Shown in pieces: positions 41,040-49,000 of a stretch of 64,000 nucleotides of DNA. A model generated the notes under the pieces. That model made no database searches and was not told the DNA's origin. It saw only the letters and a list, made by a program, of their open reading frames with translations. The stretch comes from Fimenecus sp900545625 (GTDB lineage Bacteria; Bacillota; Clostridia; Oscillospirales; Acutalibacteraceae), in NCBI GenBank assembly GCA_963931525.1, contig OZ007023.1:1798001-1862000 (forward strand), written 5' to 3'. The stretch's first letter is position 1. Each line of letters begins with the position of its first letter. The translations under genes were made by a program, and so were the position numbers.

Positions 41040-42341
41040 ATGCCGCAAAAACCGATTACCGCCGTAATCGTCGGCGCGGGGCATCGCGCCATTATTTATG
41101 CAAAATTGGCGCTGCAAAAGCCGGAGCTTCTTCGGATCGTGGGCGTTGCCGATCCCGACCCCATCCGGCGTGAAAAGACGCGCGAGATGTTCGGCTTCCC
41201 CGAAGAAAACTGCTTTGAGGACGCTGCGGCGCTGGCAGCCGTACCGAAATTTGCGGATGCCGTCATCAACGGCACGATGGATCAGCAGCATGTGGAAACC
41301 GCTATTCCCCTTTTGGAAAAGGGATACGACATGCTTCTTGAGAAGCCTTTCGCCACCAACGAGGCAGAAATGCGCCGTCTTGTAGACTGCGTACGCAAAA
41401 ACGGCAACAAGGTCATGATCTGCCATGTGCTGCGTTACACGCCGTTTTACCTTTCCATTAAAGAACGTGTTGCCGCCGGCGAGATCGGCGACATCATCAA
41501 TATACAGATGAACGAGCACGTCAGCTATCACCATCTTTCAACGTCGTATGTACGCGGCAAATGGGCAAATTCCGATACGTGCCACACGACGATGCTTTTG
41601 GCAAAATGCTGCCATGACATCGACCTGATGATGTGGATGATGGCCGAAACGCGCCCGGTAACGGTGTGCTCCTTCGGCAGTAAATTCCAGTTTAAGCCTG
41701 AGAACGCGCCGAAAGAAGCCGGCACGCGCTGTCTTGTGGATTGTCCGTTGGTAGAAACCTGCCGGTATTCCGCCAAACGGCTGTATCTCGACCAGCCCGA
41801 ACGCTGGGCATTTTATATTTGGGATAAGTTAGAGGGGATCGAGCATCCCACCGAGCAGGACCGCGTCAACCTTCTAAAAGGAGACAGCAACTACGGCAAA
41901 TGCATTTACAAGTGCAACAACAATGTGGTGGATCACCAATCCGTGCTTGTAAATTTTGCGAGCGGCGCTACGGGCACGCACAATATGGTCGGCGGCTCTT
42001 CAAAATCCGAGCGGCGTATCCACATCATCGGGACGCTCGGTGAGATTTACGGAGACTTTGAGGAATCCAAGTTCTATGTTTCGAAGATCCACCCGACCAA
42101 GACCGACGAAAAGACGGTGGAAGAGGTCGATCTGCATGTAACGGGCGACATGGTCGGCGCTTACGGCGGGCACGGCGGCGGCGACGAGCGGCTGGCGGAG
42201 GATTTCGTAAACTTTTTGCAAGGCGGCAAAACCAGCCTTGCGTGCACCTCGATCTTTGACTCCGTGGCAGGACATCTGTGCGTATATCTTGCAGATCGTT
42301 CGCGCGAGCAGGACGGCATGCCGCAGAAAGTCGTGCTGTAA
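41040..42341 (+). CDS. Gfo/Idh/MocA family oxidoreductase
   Basis: A 433-residue NAD(P)-dependent sugar or cyclitol dehydrogenase. Rossmann start VIVGAGHRA, the LEKPFAT motif with catalytic Lys, and the CCHDIDLM His motif are clear. Five cysteines between residues about 225 and 290 (TRCLVDCPLVETCRYSA and GKCIYKCNNNVVDHQ) form a cysteine-rich segment known from a subgroup of this family; whether it binds metal is not clear. The start is taken as the second Met (41040); the first ATG at 41031 lies too close to the CGGG site. Substrate unknown; monocistronic. Confidence 0.9.
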   Translation: MPQKPITAVIVGAGHRAIIYAKLALQKPELLRIVGVADPDPIRREKTREMFGFPEENCFEDAAALAAVPKFADAVINGTMDQQHVETAIPLLEKGYDMLLEKPFATNEAEMRRLVDCVRKNGNKVMICHVLRYTPFYLSIKERVAAGEIGDIINIQMNEHVSYHHLSTSYVRGKWANSDTCHTTMLLAKCCHDIDLMMWMMAETRPVTVCSFGSKFQFKPENAPKEAGTRCLVDCPLVETCRYSAKRLYLDQPERWAFYIWDKLEGIEHPTEQDRVNLLKGDSNYGKCIYKCNNNVVDHQSVLVNFASGATGTHNMVGGSSKSERRIHIIGTLGEIYGDFEESKFYVSKIHPTKTDEKTVEEVDLHVTGDMVGAYGGHGGGDERLAEDFVNFLQGGKTSLACTSIFDSVAGHLCVYLADRSREQDGMPQKVVL

Positions 42342-42358
42342 ATTCCAACATAAACACT

Positions 42359-42402
42359 ACCGCATTGCACAGAAACTTCTCGTTGCAATGCGGTTTTTTA
42401 CA
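42359..42402 (+). terminator. Terminator after the oxidoreductase gene
   Basis: ACCGCATTGCA/TGCAATGCGGT 11-bp stem with TTTTTT. Confidence 0.9.
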
Positions 42403-42482
42403 TTTTTTTCCTTATGCAATAAAACATTGCGTGACATTTTGACAAAAATATGGTTCAATGAAATTGTAAAGGAGGTATCGGT

Positions 42483-44030
42483 ATGGCAAAAGTTGCAAAA
42501 AATCTGCGCCGCCTGCGAACGGACTGCGGCATGACGCAGACACAGCTGGCGGAAAAAATGCACGTTACGCGGCAGGCGATCTCGAACTGGGAAAACGACA
42601 AGACCCAGCCCGACATTGACGCGCTCGTGCGGCTTTCTGAAATTCTGAATACAGAGATCGAAGCGCTCATCTACGGCAAGCGCCGGCATATCGGCACGGA
42701 TGAGCAGCGCCCGGACTACCGCATCCGCATCGTACTCGCCGTGCTCGGCACACTGTTTGTCGGCATTGGGCTTGTGCTGATCTTTTTCAATTTTTGGCGC
42801 GACTTTCCCCTGGGGCTGCAGGCGGTATTTTCCGTTCTGCCGATCCTTCTGGGGCAGGGGTTTGCCGTATACGTCTTCCTGCGGCAGAGGCAAAGCGTGC
42901 TGTTTCGGGAGTGCGCCGCTATCCTTTGGTGTGTAGGCATCGTTTCCACTGTGGCGCTTGTAAACAGTGTTTTCGACATCCACTGCGGCTTTACGAATTG
43001 TCTTCTGCTGGATATTGTATTTTGTCTGCCTGTTTTGTGGCTGTTTCAGGCGGTCTCCCCATTGGCGCCGTATCTATATATGGTCATACACTGGTCAATA
43101 CAGGCAAACACAGTGGAATTTTTCTTTGCGCTCCTCCTGCTTGCGGGCGGGCTGCTTTTGCCGCTGGTGCTTCGTAAAGACAAGGCGGATGTCCGCTACA
43201 AATTCTCCGTGTGGATCGCTACGCTTGGGGCTACCGCTTTTTATGCGGCAAAAATTATGGTGGAATCTTTAGTAACAGATCCTTACGGCAACCCATTTTA
43301 CATTCCGCTGTTTTTATTCCCGGTATTTGCAGGATTTTTGCTTTTGGATCGCGGTTTGGACTTTACGAAGCCTTTTGCGCCACTTGGGCTTTTGGGCGGG
43401 ACGATATGTTCCGCACTTTTTTCCATCATAGAATGGAGCAGCATACAACCATACTTTTATGCGTGGTCAGAAGGGTCATTTCTGAGTCAGTTAACCAATA
43501 CAGAAGCCTATACGCCTGTCTTTCCAAGCTTCGGTGACGCCCCATGGATCTATATTTCTATTATTCTTGTCTGCGTCTTTATCGGGCTTTGTGTATTCCT
43601 GCGGCGGGAAGATCTGGAGGATGAAATTCTGAAAATTCTGCAGGCTGCATTTCTGCTCGGCTCATATTTACTGGGCGTTTTCGGTATTTTGTTTTCTGCG
43701 GAAAATTTCCTCCTGTTTATGATTTTAACAGCGATCGGCTTTGGAATCGTTTTGCTCCTGTCCGGGGCACAGACGATGCGGCTTGCTTATGTGAATCTCG
43801 GTATGATTCTGTTATTTATCCAGTGCATTGGTATTTTACAGATTTTCTCCCAAAACATTCTGATCGTCGGGCTTGGCTTTTTGGCTTTCGGCGCACTGCT
43901 TATAGGCATTAACATCAAAATGGCACTTGACAAGAAAGAGGCACTTGCCATGGAAGCGCTAACCGAGCAAGCCGGCAGCAAAGGCCTTGGGGAAAATGAA
44001 GCAAATTCGGAAAAGGAGGGAGAAGCATGA
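42483..44030 (+). CDS. XRE-family HTH fused to a DUF2157-like multi-helix membrane protein
   Basis: A 515-residue protein. Residues 1-65 form an HTH (NLRRLRTDCGMTQTQLAEKM, then VTRQAISNWENDK), after which about 12 hydrophobic helices run from 80 to 480, ending in a charged tail. The membrane part resembles the DUF2157/DUF4401 proteins, which usually occur alone and lie beside a GDYXXLXY protein, as here (next gene overlaps by four bases). RBS AAAGGAGG is strong. Combination of DNA-binding and polytopic parts is unusual: a membrane-tethered regulator would restrict target DNA to the membrane. Function unknown. Confidence 0.7.
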   Translation: MAKVAKNLRRLRTDCGMTQTQLAEKMHVTRQAISNWENDKTQPDIDALVRLSEILNTEIEALIYGKRRHIGTDEQRPDYRIRIVLAVLGTLFVGIGLVLIFFNFWRDFPLGLQAVFSVLPILLGQGFAVYVFLRQRQSVLFRECAAILWCVGIVSTVALVNSVFDIHCGFTNCLLLDIVFCLPVLWLFQAVSPLAPYLYMVIHWSIQANTVEFFFALLLLAGGLLLPLVLRKDKADVRYKFSVWIATLGATAFYAAKIMVESLVTDPYGNPFYIPLFLFPVFAGFLLLDRGLDFTKPFAPLGLLGGTICSALFSIIEWSSIQPYFYAWSEGSFLSQLTNTEAYTPVFPSFGDAPWIYISIILVCVFIGLCVFLRREDLEDEILKILQAAFLLGSYLLGVFGILFSAENFLLFMILTAIGFGIVLLLSGAQTMRLAYVNLGMILLFIQCIGILQIFSQNILIVGLGFLAFGALLIGINIKMALDKKEALAMEALTEQAGSKGLGENEANSEKEGEA

Positions 44031-44638
44031 AGAAAAAACGGATCTTGGTTCTGCTGTGCGCAGTTATAGTCTTACAGTTGAGCGCTTTGGCGGGATTCAT
44101 AATGTATTATAACAATTTAGACAGTAAAATCGAAACACAAGGAACTGAATACCGTTTCCGCGTGCTGCTGGAGTCGATAGAGCCGAACGGTACGATCCAC
44201 TTTTCCACAGGCAATGGCTATGATGATCTATTCACGTATGACTATTATTATTCCGGCGATTCCAACAGTACAAAGGCGGTTCGGTTAAAAGTGGATGCGG
44301 ATGGATTTGCAAGTTTCGGCAGCCGGTTAGACAGCGTACCGAAAGACGGAGACTATTTGCTTCTGAACCGCCCGAATGCATTTCCGAATACAATGGAGTA
44401 CGCATCCGGAAATACTGCGCTGTACAACCCAACAAATTTTAATCTGCTTTCTTATTATTCTAAGACGTCCCGGATCGACAGCGACGTTTCGTTTGAACAG
44501 CCCGAAGCCTATGTGACCGTGCGCATTTATCAGGGGCACGCGGCAATCACGGGCTTGTATATCGCCGGTGAGGATGTGCGCACGCTCGACGCGCTGCCCG
44601 AACCCGTACGAATCGAAGGCGCCGGGGAAAACGCCTGA
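44027..44638 (+). CDS. GDYXXLXY-like exported protein
   Basis: A 203-residue membrane-anchored protein. One N-terminal transmembrane helix (about 5-28) is followed by an extracytoplasmic domain. PKDGDYLLLNRPN recalls the GDY-x-x-L motif of the family and AYVTVRIYQGHAAITGLYIAGED its C-terminal beta segment, though the L-x-Y part is divergent. The ATG overlaps the upstream stop (ATGA), so the two proteins are made together and probably form a complex. No function is known for the family. Confidence 0.65.
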   Translation: MKKKRILVLLCAVIVLQLSALAGFIMYYNNLDSKIETQGTEYRFRVLLESIEPNGTIHFSTGNGYDDLFTYDYYYSGDSNSTKAVRLKVDADGFASFGSRLDSVPKDGDYLLLNRPNAFPNTMEYASGNTALYNPTNFNLLSYYSKTSRIDSDVSFEQPEAYVTVRIYQGHAAITGLYIAGEDVRTLDALPEPVRIEGAGENA

Positions 44639-44653
44639 CGTCTCTCCCCTTTC

Positions 44654-44694
44654 AAAGCAAAAAGCCGCTGCAAAATGCAGCGGCTTTTTGCTTT
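44654..44694 (+). terminator. Bidirectional terminator
   Basis: AAAGCAAAAAGCCGCTGCA paired with its full complement around a three-base loop. A and T tracts on both sides serve the converging GDYXXLXY and OAD genes. Confidence 0.9.
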
Positions 44695-44707
44695 ATTGCG
44701 GCACGGG

Positions 44708-44872
44708 TCATTTGCCCGCGTCATCCTTATTCTTATCCTTCTTCGTGCGGCTCGTCGCCTTATTGAGGATATAAATCGAGAGGATGATGATCCCCGTCAC
44801 GACGAAGATCCCGACAAGCCCTTTTGCCATGATCGGCAGCGTTTGCAAAAACAAATCTACATTGATGCCCAT
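44708..44872 (-). CDS. Small OadG-like gamma subunit of a sodium-pumping decarboxylase
   Basis: A 54-residue ORF below usual length cut-offs. MGINVDLFLQTLPIMAKGL leads into one transmembrane helix (about 18-36: GLVGIFVVTGIIILSIYIL), then a basic tail NKATSRTKKDKNK. This is the layout of OadG subunits (single N-terminal helix and charged cytoplasmic tail), which hold the alpha subunit to the membrane beta subunit. GAGG lies seven bases before the ATG, and the gene begins four bases after the beta-subunit stop. Missing is the usual C-terminal metal-binding half. Confidence 0.75.
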   Translation of the reverse strand: MGINVDLFLQTLPIMAKGLVGIFVVTGIIILSIYILNKATSRTKKDKNKDDAGK

Positions 44873-44876
44873 ACAG

Positions 44877-46022
44877 TTACCTCGCAATCAAATTCAAAAT
44901 CAGTCCGCCCGCAATGACCGAGGCGATCTGCCCGGAGACGTTGACGCCGATGGAGTGCATCAGCAGGAAGTTCTGCTTATCCTCTGCAAGACCCATTTTG
45001 TGCACGACACGCGCCGACATGGGAAACGCCGAAATACCGGAAGCACCGATCATCGGATTGATCTTCTTCTTTAAGAACAGGTTGAGGAATTTGGCAAAGA
45101 GCACGCCGCCAGCGGTATCAAAGATGAACGCGATCAAGCCGAGACCGAGGATCAGCAGCGTTTGCGGGTTGAGGAAGTCCTCCGCACGCATGCGCGCCGC
45201 GATGGTGATGCCGAGAAGCAGGGTGATCAGGTTTGCCAGCACGTTCTGCGCCGTGTCGGACAGCGAATTGAGCACGCCGCACTCGCGGATGAGGTTGCCG
45301 AACATCAAGAAGCCGATGAGCGCAACCGCACGGGGTGCGAAAATACCCGTGATCACCGTAACGATGATCGGGAAGAGGATGCGCGTCATCTTGGAAACTT
45401 CTTTTTGCTCGTACGGCATACGGATGAGGCGTTCTTTCTTGGTCGTCAGCAGCTTGATGACGGGCGGCTGGACGATGGGGACGAGCGCCATATAGGAATA
45501 TGCCGCAACAATGATCGCGCCGAGGTAATTGGACTGGAAATAGTTGGCGACGAAAATCGAGGTGGGGCCGTCCGCCGCGCCGATGATCGCGATGGACGCC
45601 GCATCTTTCAGGTCAAAGCCGAACAGCGCCGCCATGCTCAAGGTGAAAAAGATACCGAACTGCGCCGCCGCGCCGAAAAGCATCAGCTTCGGGTTCGTCA
45701 GCAGCGGGCCGAAATCGATCATAGCGCCGATGCCGATGAACAACAAAAGCGGGAACAGCTCATTGGAAATACCGGAGTTAAAAAGAAGGTCGATCACGCC
45801 GGCTTCTACTTCACCGTCATAAATCTGATCCACCACGCCGGAAAGCGGCAGGTTGACCAAAATCGCGCCGAAGCCCATCGGCAAAAGGAGGGTCGGCTCC
45901 ATGTCTTTTTTGACGGCAAGATAAATGAGGATGCCGCCGATCACCCACATGATCACCTGTTTGTAGTCAAGATTGACAACGTTGCCAAACAGGGGTTCTA
46001 AAAATTGTGTAATGGCTTCCAT
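44877..46022 (-). CDS. Sodium ion-translocating decarboxylase, beta subunit
   Basis: A 381-residue polytopic protein (OadB/MmdB/GcdB family). The central half-helix motif GAADGPTSIFVANYF contains the essential Asp and is followed by the basic loop; NPMIGASGISAFP and SIGVNVSGQIASVIAGG are the second conserved core. It drives Na+ out using free energy of carboxybiotin decarboxylation (oxaloacetate, methylmalonyl- or glutaconyl-CoA). No alpha carboxyltransferase or biotin carrier is in the window, so substrate cannot be given. ATG 46022 has GGGAGAAATTG upstream; the longer frame is rejected. Confidence 0.9.
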   Translation of the reverse strand: MEAITQFLEPLFGNVVNLDYKQVIMWVIGGILIYLAVKKDMEPTLLLPMGFGAILVNLPLSGVVDQIYDGEVEAGVIDLLFNSGISNELFPLLLFIGIGAMIDFGPLLTNPKLMLFGAAAQFGIFFTLSMAALFGFDLKDAASIAIIGAADGPTSIFVANYFQSNYLGAIIVAAYSYMALVPIVQPPVIKLLTTKKERLIRMPYEQKEVSKMTRILFPIIVTVITGIFAPRAVALIGFLMFGNLIRECGVLNSLSDTAQNVLANLITLLLGITIAARMRAEDFLNPQTLLILGLGLIAFIFDTAGGVLFAKFLNLFLKKKINPMIGASGISAFPMSARVVHKMGLAEDKQNFLLMHSIGVNVSGQIASVIAGGLILNLIAR

Positions 46023-46051
46023 ACAATTTCTCCCTGAACAAATTTGCATTT

Positions 46052-46080
46052 ATTATACTAAAATCTTCCGTGTTCTTCAA
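46052..46080 (-). promoter_or_regulatory. Promoter for the beta-gamma decarboxylase genes
   Basis: Minus strand TTGAAG (46075-46080), 17-bp spacer, perfect TATAAT (46052-46057). Confidence 0.75.
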
Positions 46081-46130
46081 TCCATTTTTGCACGAAAGAC
46101 AGCGTTTCATTCATTTTCCGCAAAATAGAC

Positions 46131-46167
46131 AAAAAGCGCGCAAAACCGAATCCCGATTTCGCGCGCT
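46131..46167 (-). terminator. Terminator after cysK
   Basis: AGCGCGC/GCGCGCT stem (46135-46141 with 46161-46167) followed by TTTTT on the minus strand. Confidence 0.7.
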
Positions 46168-46207
46168 GTGTAGAAAGTGAGGTGCGCTGCAGCGCGGAAC
46201 AAGTGCT

Positions 46208-47140
46208 TTAGTCCTCCACAAGTGCTGTAGAAAGGTAGCGGTCGCCGCCGTCGGGCATGACCGCGACAATGGTTTTCCCCGCATTTTCGGGACGAACGGC
46301 AAGCTGTAAGGCTGCATACAGCGCCGCACCAGAAGAAATGCCGACGAATACACCGTCTGATTTGGCAACGGCACGCGCCGTCTCGAACGCCGCGTCATCG
46401 GGTACGGGGATGATCTCATCATAGATCGATGTGTCCAGCGTCTTAGGCACAAAGCCCGCACCGATGCCCTGGATCTTATGCGCGCCGCTTCTCCCCTCGG
46501 AAAGAACGGGCGAAGAAAGCGGTTCGACAGCGACAACGCGAACATTTGGGTCTTTCTCTTTTAAATATTTGCCTGCGCCCGAAAGCGTGCCGCCCGTGCC
46601 GACACCCGCAACGAGGATATCGACCTTGCCGTCCGTGTCGCGGTAGATTTCGGGGCCGGTAGTCTCGTAATGCGCTTTCGGGTTGGCGGGATTTTCAAAC
46701 TGCCCCGCTACAATGCTGTTTTCCGTTTGGTCATGCAGTTCTTCCGCACGCCGGATCGCCCCGGACATGCCCTCGTTTCCCGGCGTGAGCACAAGCTCGG
46801 CACCGTAAGCGCGCATAAGCTTGCGGCGTTCAACACTCATGGTTTCCGGCATGGTGATCACGACCTTATAGCCGCGCGAAACCGCCATGGCGCAAAGCCC
46901 GATGCCGGTGTTGCCGGAGGTCGGTTCGATGACCGTGCCGCCGGGCTTCAGCACACCGCGGCGTTCGGCGTCATCCAGGATCGAAACGGCGATACGGTCT
47001 TTGGCGCTGCCCGCCGGGTTAAAATATTCGAGCTTGAGCAGCAAGCGCGCAGAAATCCCCCGTTCACGCGTCAGGCAAACGGGCTCGAACAGCGGCGTAT
47101 TGCCGACAAGCTGCGCGAGATCATTATATATTTTAGACAT
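46208..47140 (-). CDS. cysK: Cysteine synthase (O-acetylserine sulfhydrylase)
   Basis: A 310-residue PLP enzyme starting MSKIYNDLAQLVGNTPL. PLP lysine K47 lies in NPAGSAKDRIA, the substrate loop is TSGNTGIGL, and the phosphate-binding GVGTGGT motif is present. It makes cysteine from O-acetylserine and sulfide and supplies sulfur for Fe-S clusters and tRNA thiolation (NadA, MnmA in this window). AAAGGAGTG lies upstream of ATG 47140; the 22-codon extension has no ribosome site and overlaps the promoter region. Confidence 0.95.
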   Translation of the reverse strand: MSKIYNDLAQLVGNTPLFEPVCLTRERGISARLLLKLEYFNPAGSAKDRIAVSILDDAERRGVLKPGGTVIEPTSGNTGIGLCAMAVSRGYKVVITMPETMSVERRKLMRAYGAELVLTPGNEGMSGAIRRAEELHDQTENSIVAGQFENPANPKAHYETTGPEIYRDTDGKVDILVAGVGTGGTLSGAGKYLKEKDPNVRVVAVEPLSSPVLSEGRSGAHKIQGIGAGFVPKTLDTSIYDEIIPVPDDAAFETARAVAKSDGVFVGISSGAALYAALQLAVRPENAGKTIVAVMPDGGDRYLSTALVED

Positions 47141-47196
47141 AAAAACACTCCTTTTCCGTGCACAGATGGGTCTGCGACCGCGTATTTCCCGCAAGC

Positions 47197-47225
47197 ACGA
47201 TACCACAGACGCTCCGTTTTGTCAA
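47197..47225 (-). promoter_or_regulatory. Promoter of cysK
   Basis: Minus strand TTGACA (47220-47225), 17-bp spacer, TATCGT (47197-47202). Confidence 0.7.
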
Positions 47226-47292
47226 CCGAAGACATATATAGGCAATCTGTATGAATTTGTAAAATAAATATACATTTCGTCTAATAAATCGG

Positions 47293-47321
47293 TTGACGAA
47301 CCTTCGTTTTTGTTTTATAAT
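47293..47321 (+). promoter_or_regulatory. Promoter for the GPH transporter at 47354
   Basis: TTGACG (47293-47298), 17-bp spacer, perfect TATAAT (47316-47321). Confidence 0.85.
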
Positions 47322-47353
47322 TACAGTATTGCCAAATTGAAAGGAGATACCAG

Positions 47354-48868
47354 ATGAAACTGGAAGCTTTGCTGCACAAGGTCTACGGCACCACGCCGAA
47401 CGACGGGAATTTGCAGCCAAAGGAAGCCGTAGCCTATGCTGTGGCAGGGTTCGGGCAGAACTTTATTTGTACCATCATTGGTTCGTATTTGACGATCTTT
47501 ATGACGGATGCGCTGTTGTTTGGTTCTGCCGATGTTATGGTCGGCGGGGTCTCGGGCGCGATGGCGGTCGCCTACCTGATGCTCGGGACGCGTATTTTTG
47601 ACGCGTGCAACGATCCGATCATGGGCTCGATCGTGGACAAAACGCGCACCAAATACGGCAAATGCCGTCCGTATTTGAAGTGGATGGCGATCCCGATCGC
47701 CATTATGACGCTGTTGTGCTTCAACCCGTTTGTAGAAGCCGGCACGGTGCGCACATTCGTCTATATTGCCGTTGTATATGTGATCTGGTCTGTTGTTTAC
47801 ACCGTGGTGGACGTGCCCTATTGGGCGCTGTCGAGCAGCATGACGAACAACACCATTGTTCGCGGCAACCTGCTGACCGTCACCCGTCTTGTCTGCACGC
47901 TCGGCGCGGGCATCGTTACGGTCGGCGTGCCGATCATCACAGACCTTGTTACGGCGAAATACAAGGATGAAACCGGCACGGTGCTTCCCGAATTTATTTA
48001 CGATAATGCAAACGCCTTAAAATGGACCTATTTCATTTGCGCGGTCGTGTTCACCGTAGTCGCCATCCCGATGTTCTACTATGGGTTCAAGAACACCAAG
48101 GAGCGCATCAAATCTTTGGAAAACCCGCCGAGCCTCGGACACAACCTGAAACTCCTTTTCAAGAACCGCGAACTGATGCTGATCGTGATCTCCGGTATCT
48201 TAGGCGGTGCGCGTATGGTCTACACCTACACGGGCGGCCTGTACTTCGCGCGCTACGTCCTGCACAATGACAGCTGGTACTCTCTGATTACCCTGCTTGT
48301 CGTCCCCGGCGGTCTGGTCGCGTCGCTTCTGGTGCCGTGGATGACCAAAAAGTTCACGAAAAAGTGGGCATACATCTATGTACATATCCTTGGTGCGGTC
48401 GTCATGTTTGCCATGTACTTCATCGGCTATGATGCGCCTTGGAAATTGATCGTTTGCGCCATCGGGCTTGTGCTTTTGGGCATCCCGCAGGGCGCGAACA
48501 ACATCCTTTCCTACGCGATGATCGGCGATACGGTCGACTACCTTGAGTGGAAGACCGGTGAGCGTGCAGAAGGCATCTGCTTTGCCATGCAGACGCTCAT
48601 GAACAAGATCGGTATGGCGGTCGGCGCCTTCATCGGCGTGTTCTCTTATGACTGGGCGGGCATCAACCCGACGGCGGCGGACGGCGTTTACATCACCGCG
48701 CAAGGCGAGCAGACGCTGTGGAACCTTCTTGTGCTTTCCGGCGCGCTGAGCATGGTGGGTACCATTATCCCCATCCTGTTCTATCGCCTGACGGAAAAGA
48801 AACAACGGGAAATGGTCAAGGAGATCGCCGAACGCAAAGCCGCACAAGGCGAGCAAGAGGCAGAATAA
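47354..48868 (+). CDS. GPH-family sugar:cation symporter
   Basis: A 504-residue, 12-helix GPH/MelB-family transporter. Helix 2-loop motif RIFDACNDPIMGSIVDKTRT and VVDVPYWALSSSMTNN in helix 4 are hallmark; the helix 10-11 motif is GDTVDYLEWKTGERAEG. Imports an unknown sugar or glucuronide with Na+ or H+. It is monocistronic and precedes another GPH gene in tandem, with which it shares the same architecture and probably a common ancestor. RBS AAAGGAG. Confidence 0.9.
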   Translation: MKLEALLHKVYGTTPNDGNLQPKEAVAYAVAGFGQNFICTIIGSYLTIFMTDALLFGSADVMVGGVSGAMAVAYLMLGTRIFDACNDPIMGSIVDKTRTKYGKCRPYLKWMAIPIAIMTLLCFNPFVEAGTVRTFVYIAVVYVIWSVVYTVVDVPYWALSSSMTNNTIVRGNLLTVTRLVCTLGAGIVTVGVPIITDLVTAKYKDETGTVLPEFIYDNANALKWTYFICAVVFTVVAIPMFYYGFKNTKERIKSLENPPSLGHNLKLLFKNRELMLIVISGILGGARMVYTYTGGLYFARYVLHNDSWYSLITLLVVPGGLVASLLVPWMTKKFTKKWAYIYVHILGAVVMFAMYFIGYDAPWKLIVCAIGLVLLGIPQGANNILSYAMIGDTVDYLEWKTGERAEGICFAMQTLMNKIGMAVGAFIGVFSYDWAGINPTAADGVYITAQGEQTLWNLLVLSGALSMVGTIIPILFYRLTEKKQREMVKEIAERKAAQGEQEAE

Positions 48869-48889
48869 ATTTTCTTTTTCGAATGAAAG

Positions 48890-48919
48890 GGAGCGCCGCA
48901 AAAGCGGCGCTCTTTTTTC
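48890..48919 (+). terminator. Terminator between the two GPH genes
   Basis: GAGCGCCGC/GCGGCGCTC 9-bp stem, AAAA loop and TTTTTT. Confidence 0.9.
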
Positions 48920-48938
48920 GCTTTTTTGCATGCGGCGG

Positions 48939-48967
48939 TTGACGGAAATTGGAAAAACAGGTATCAT
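48939..48967 (+). promoter_or_regulatory. Promoter for the second GPH gene
   Basis: TTGACG (48939-48944), 17-bp spacer, TATCAT (48962-48967). It places the transcription start at about 48975. Confidence 0.75.
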
Positions 48968-49000
48968 ATATTGGTAATGCTGAATACGGAGGTTTTTGCC

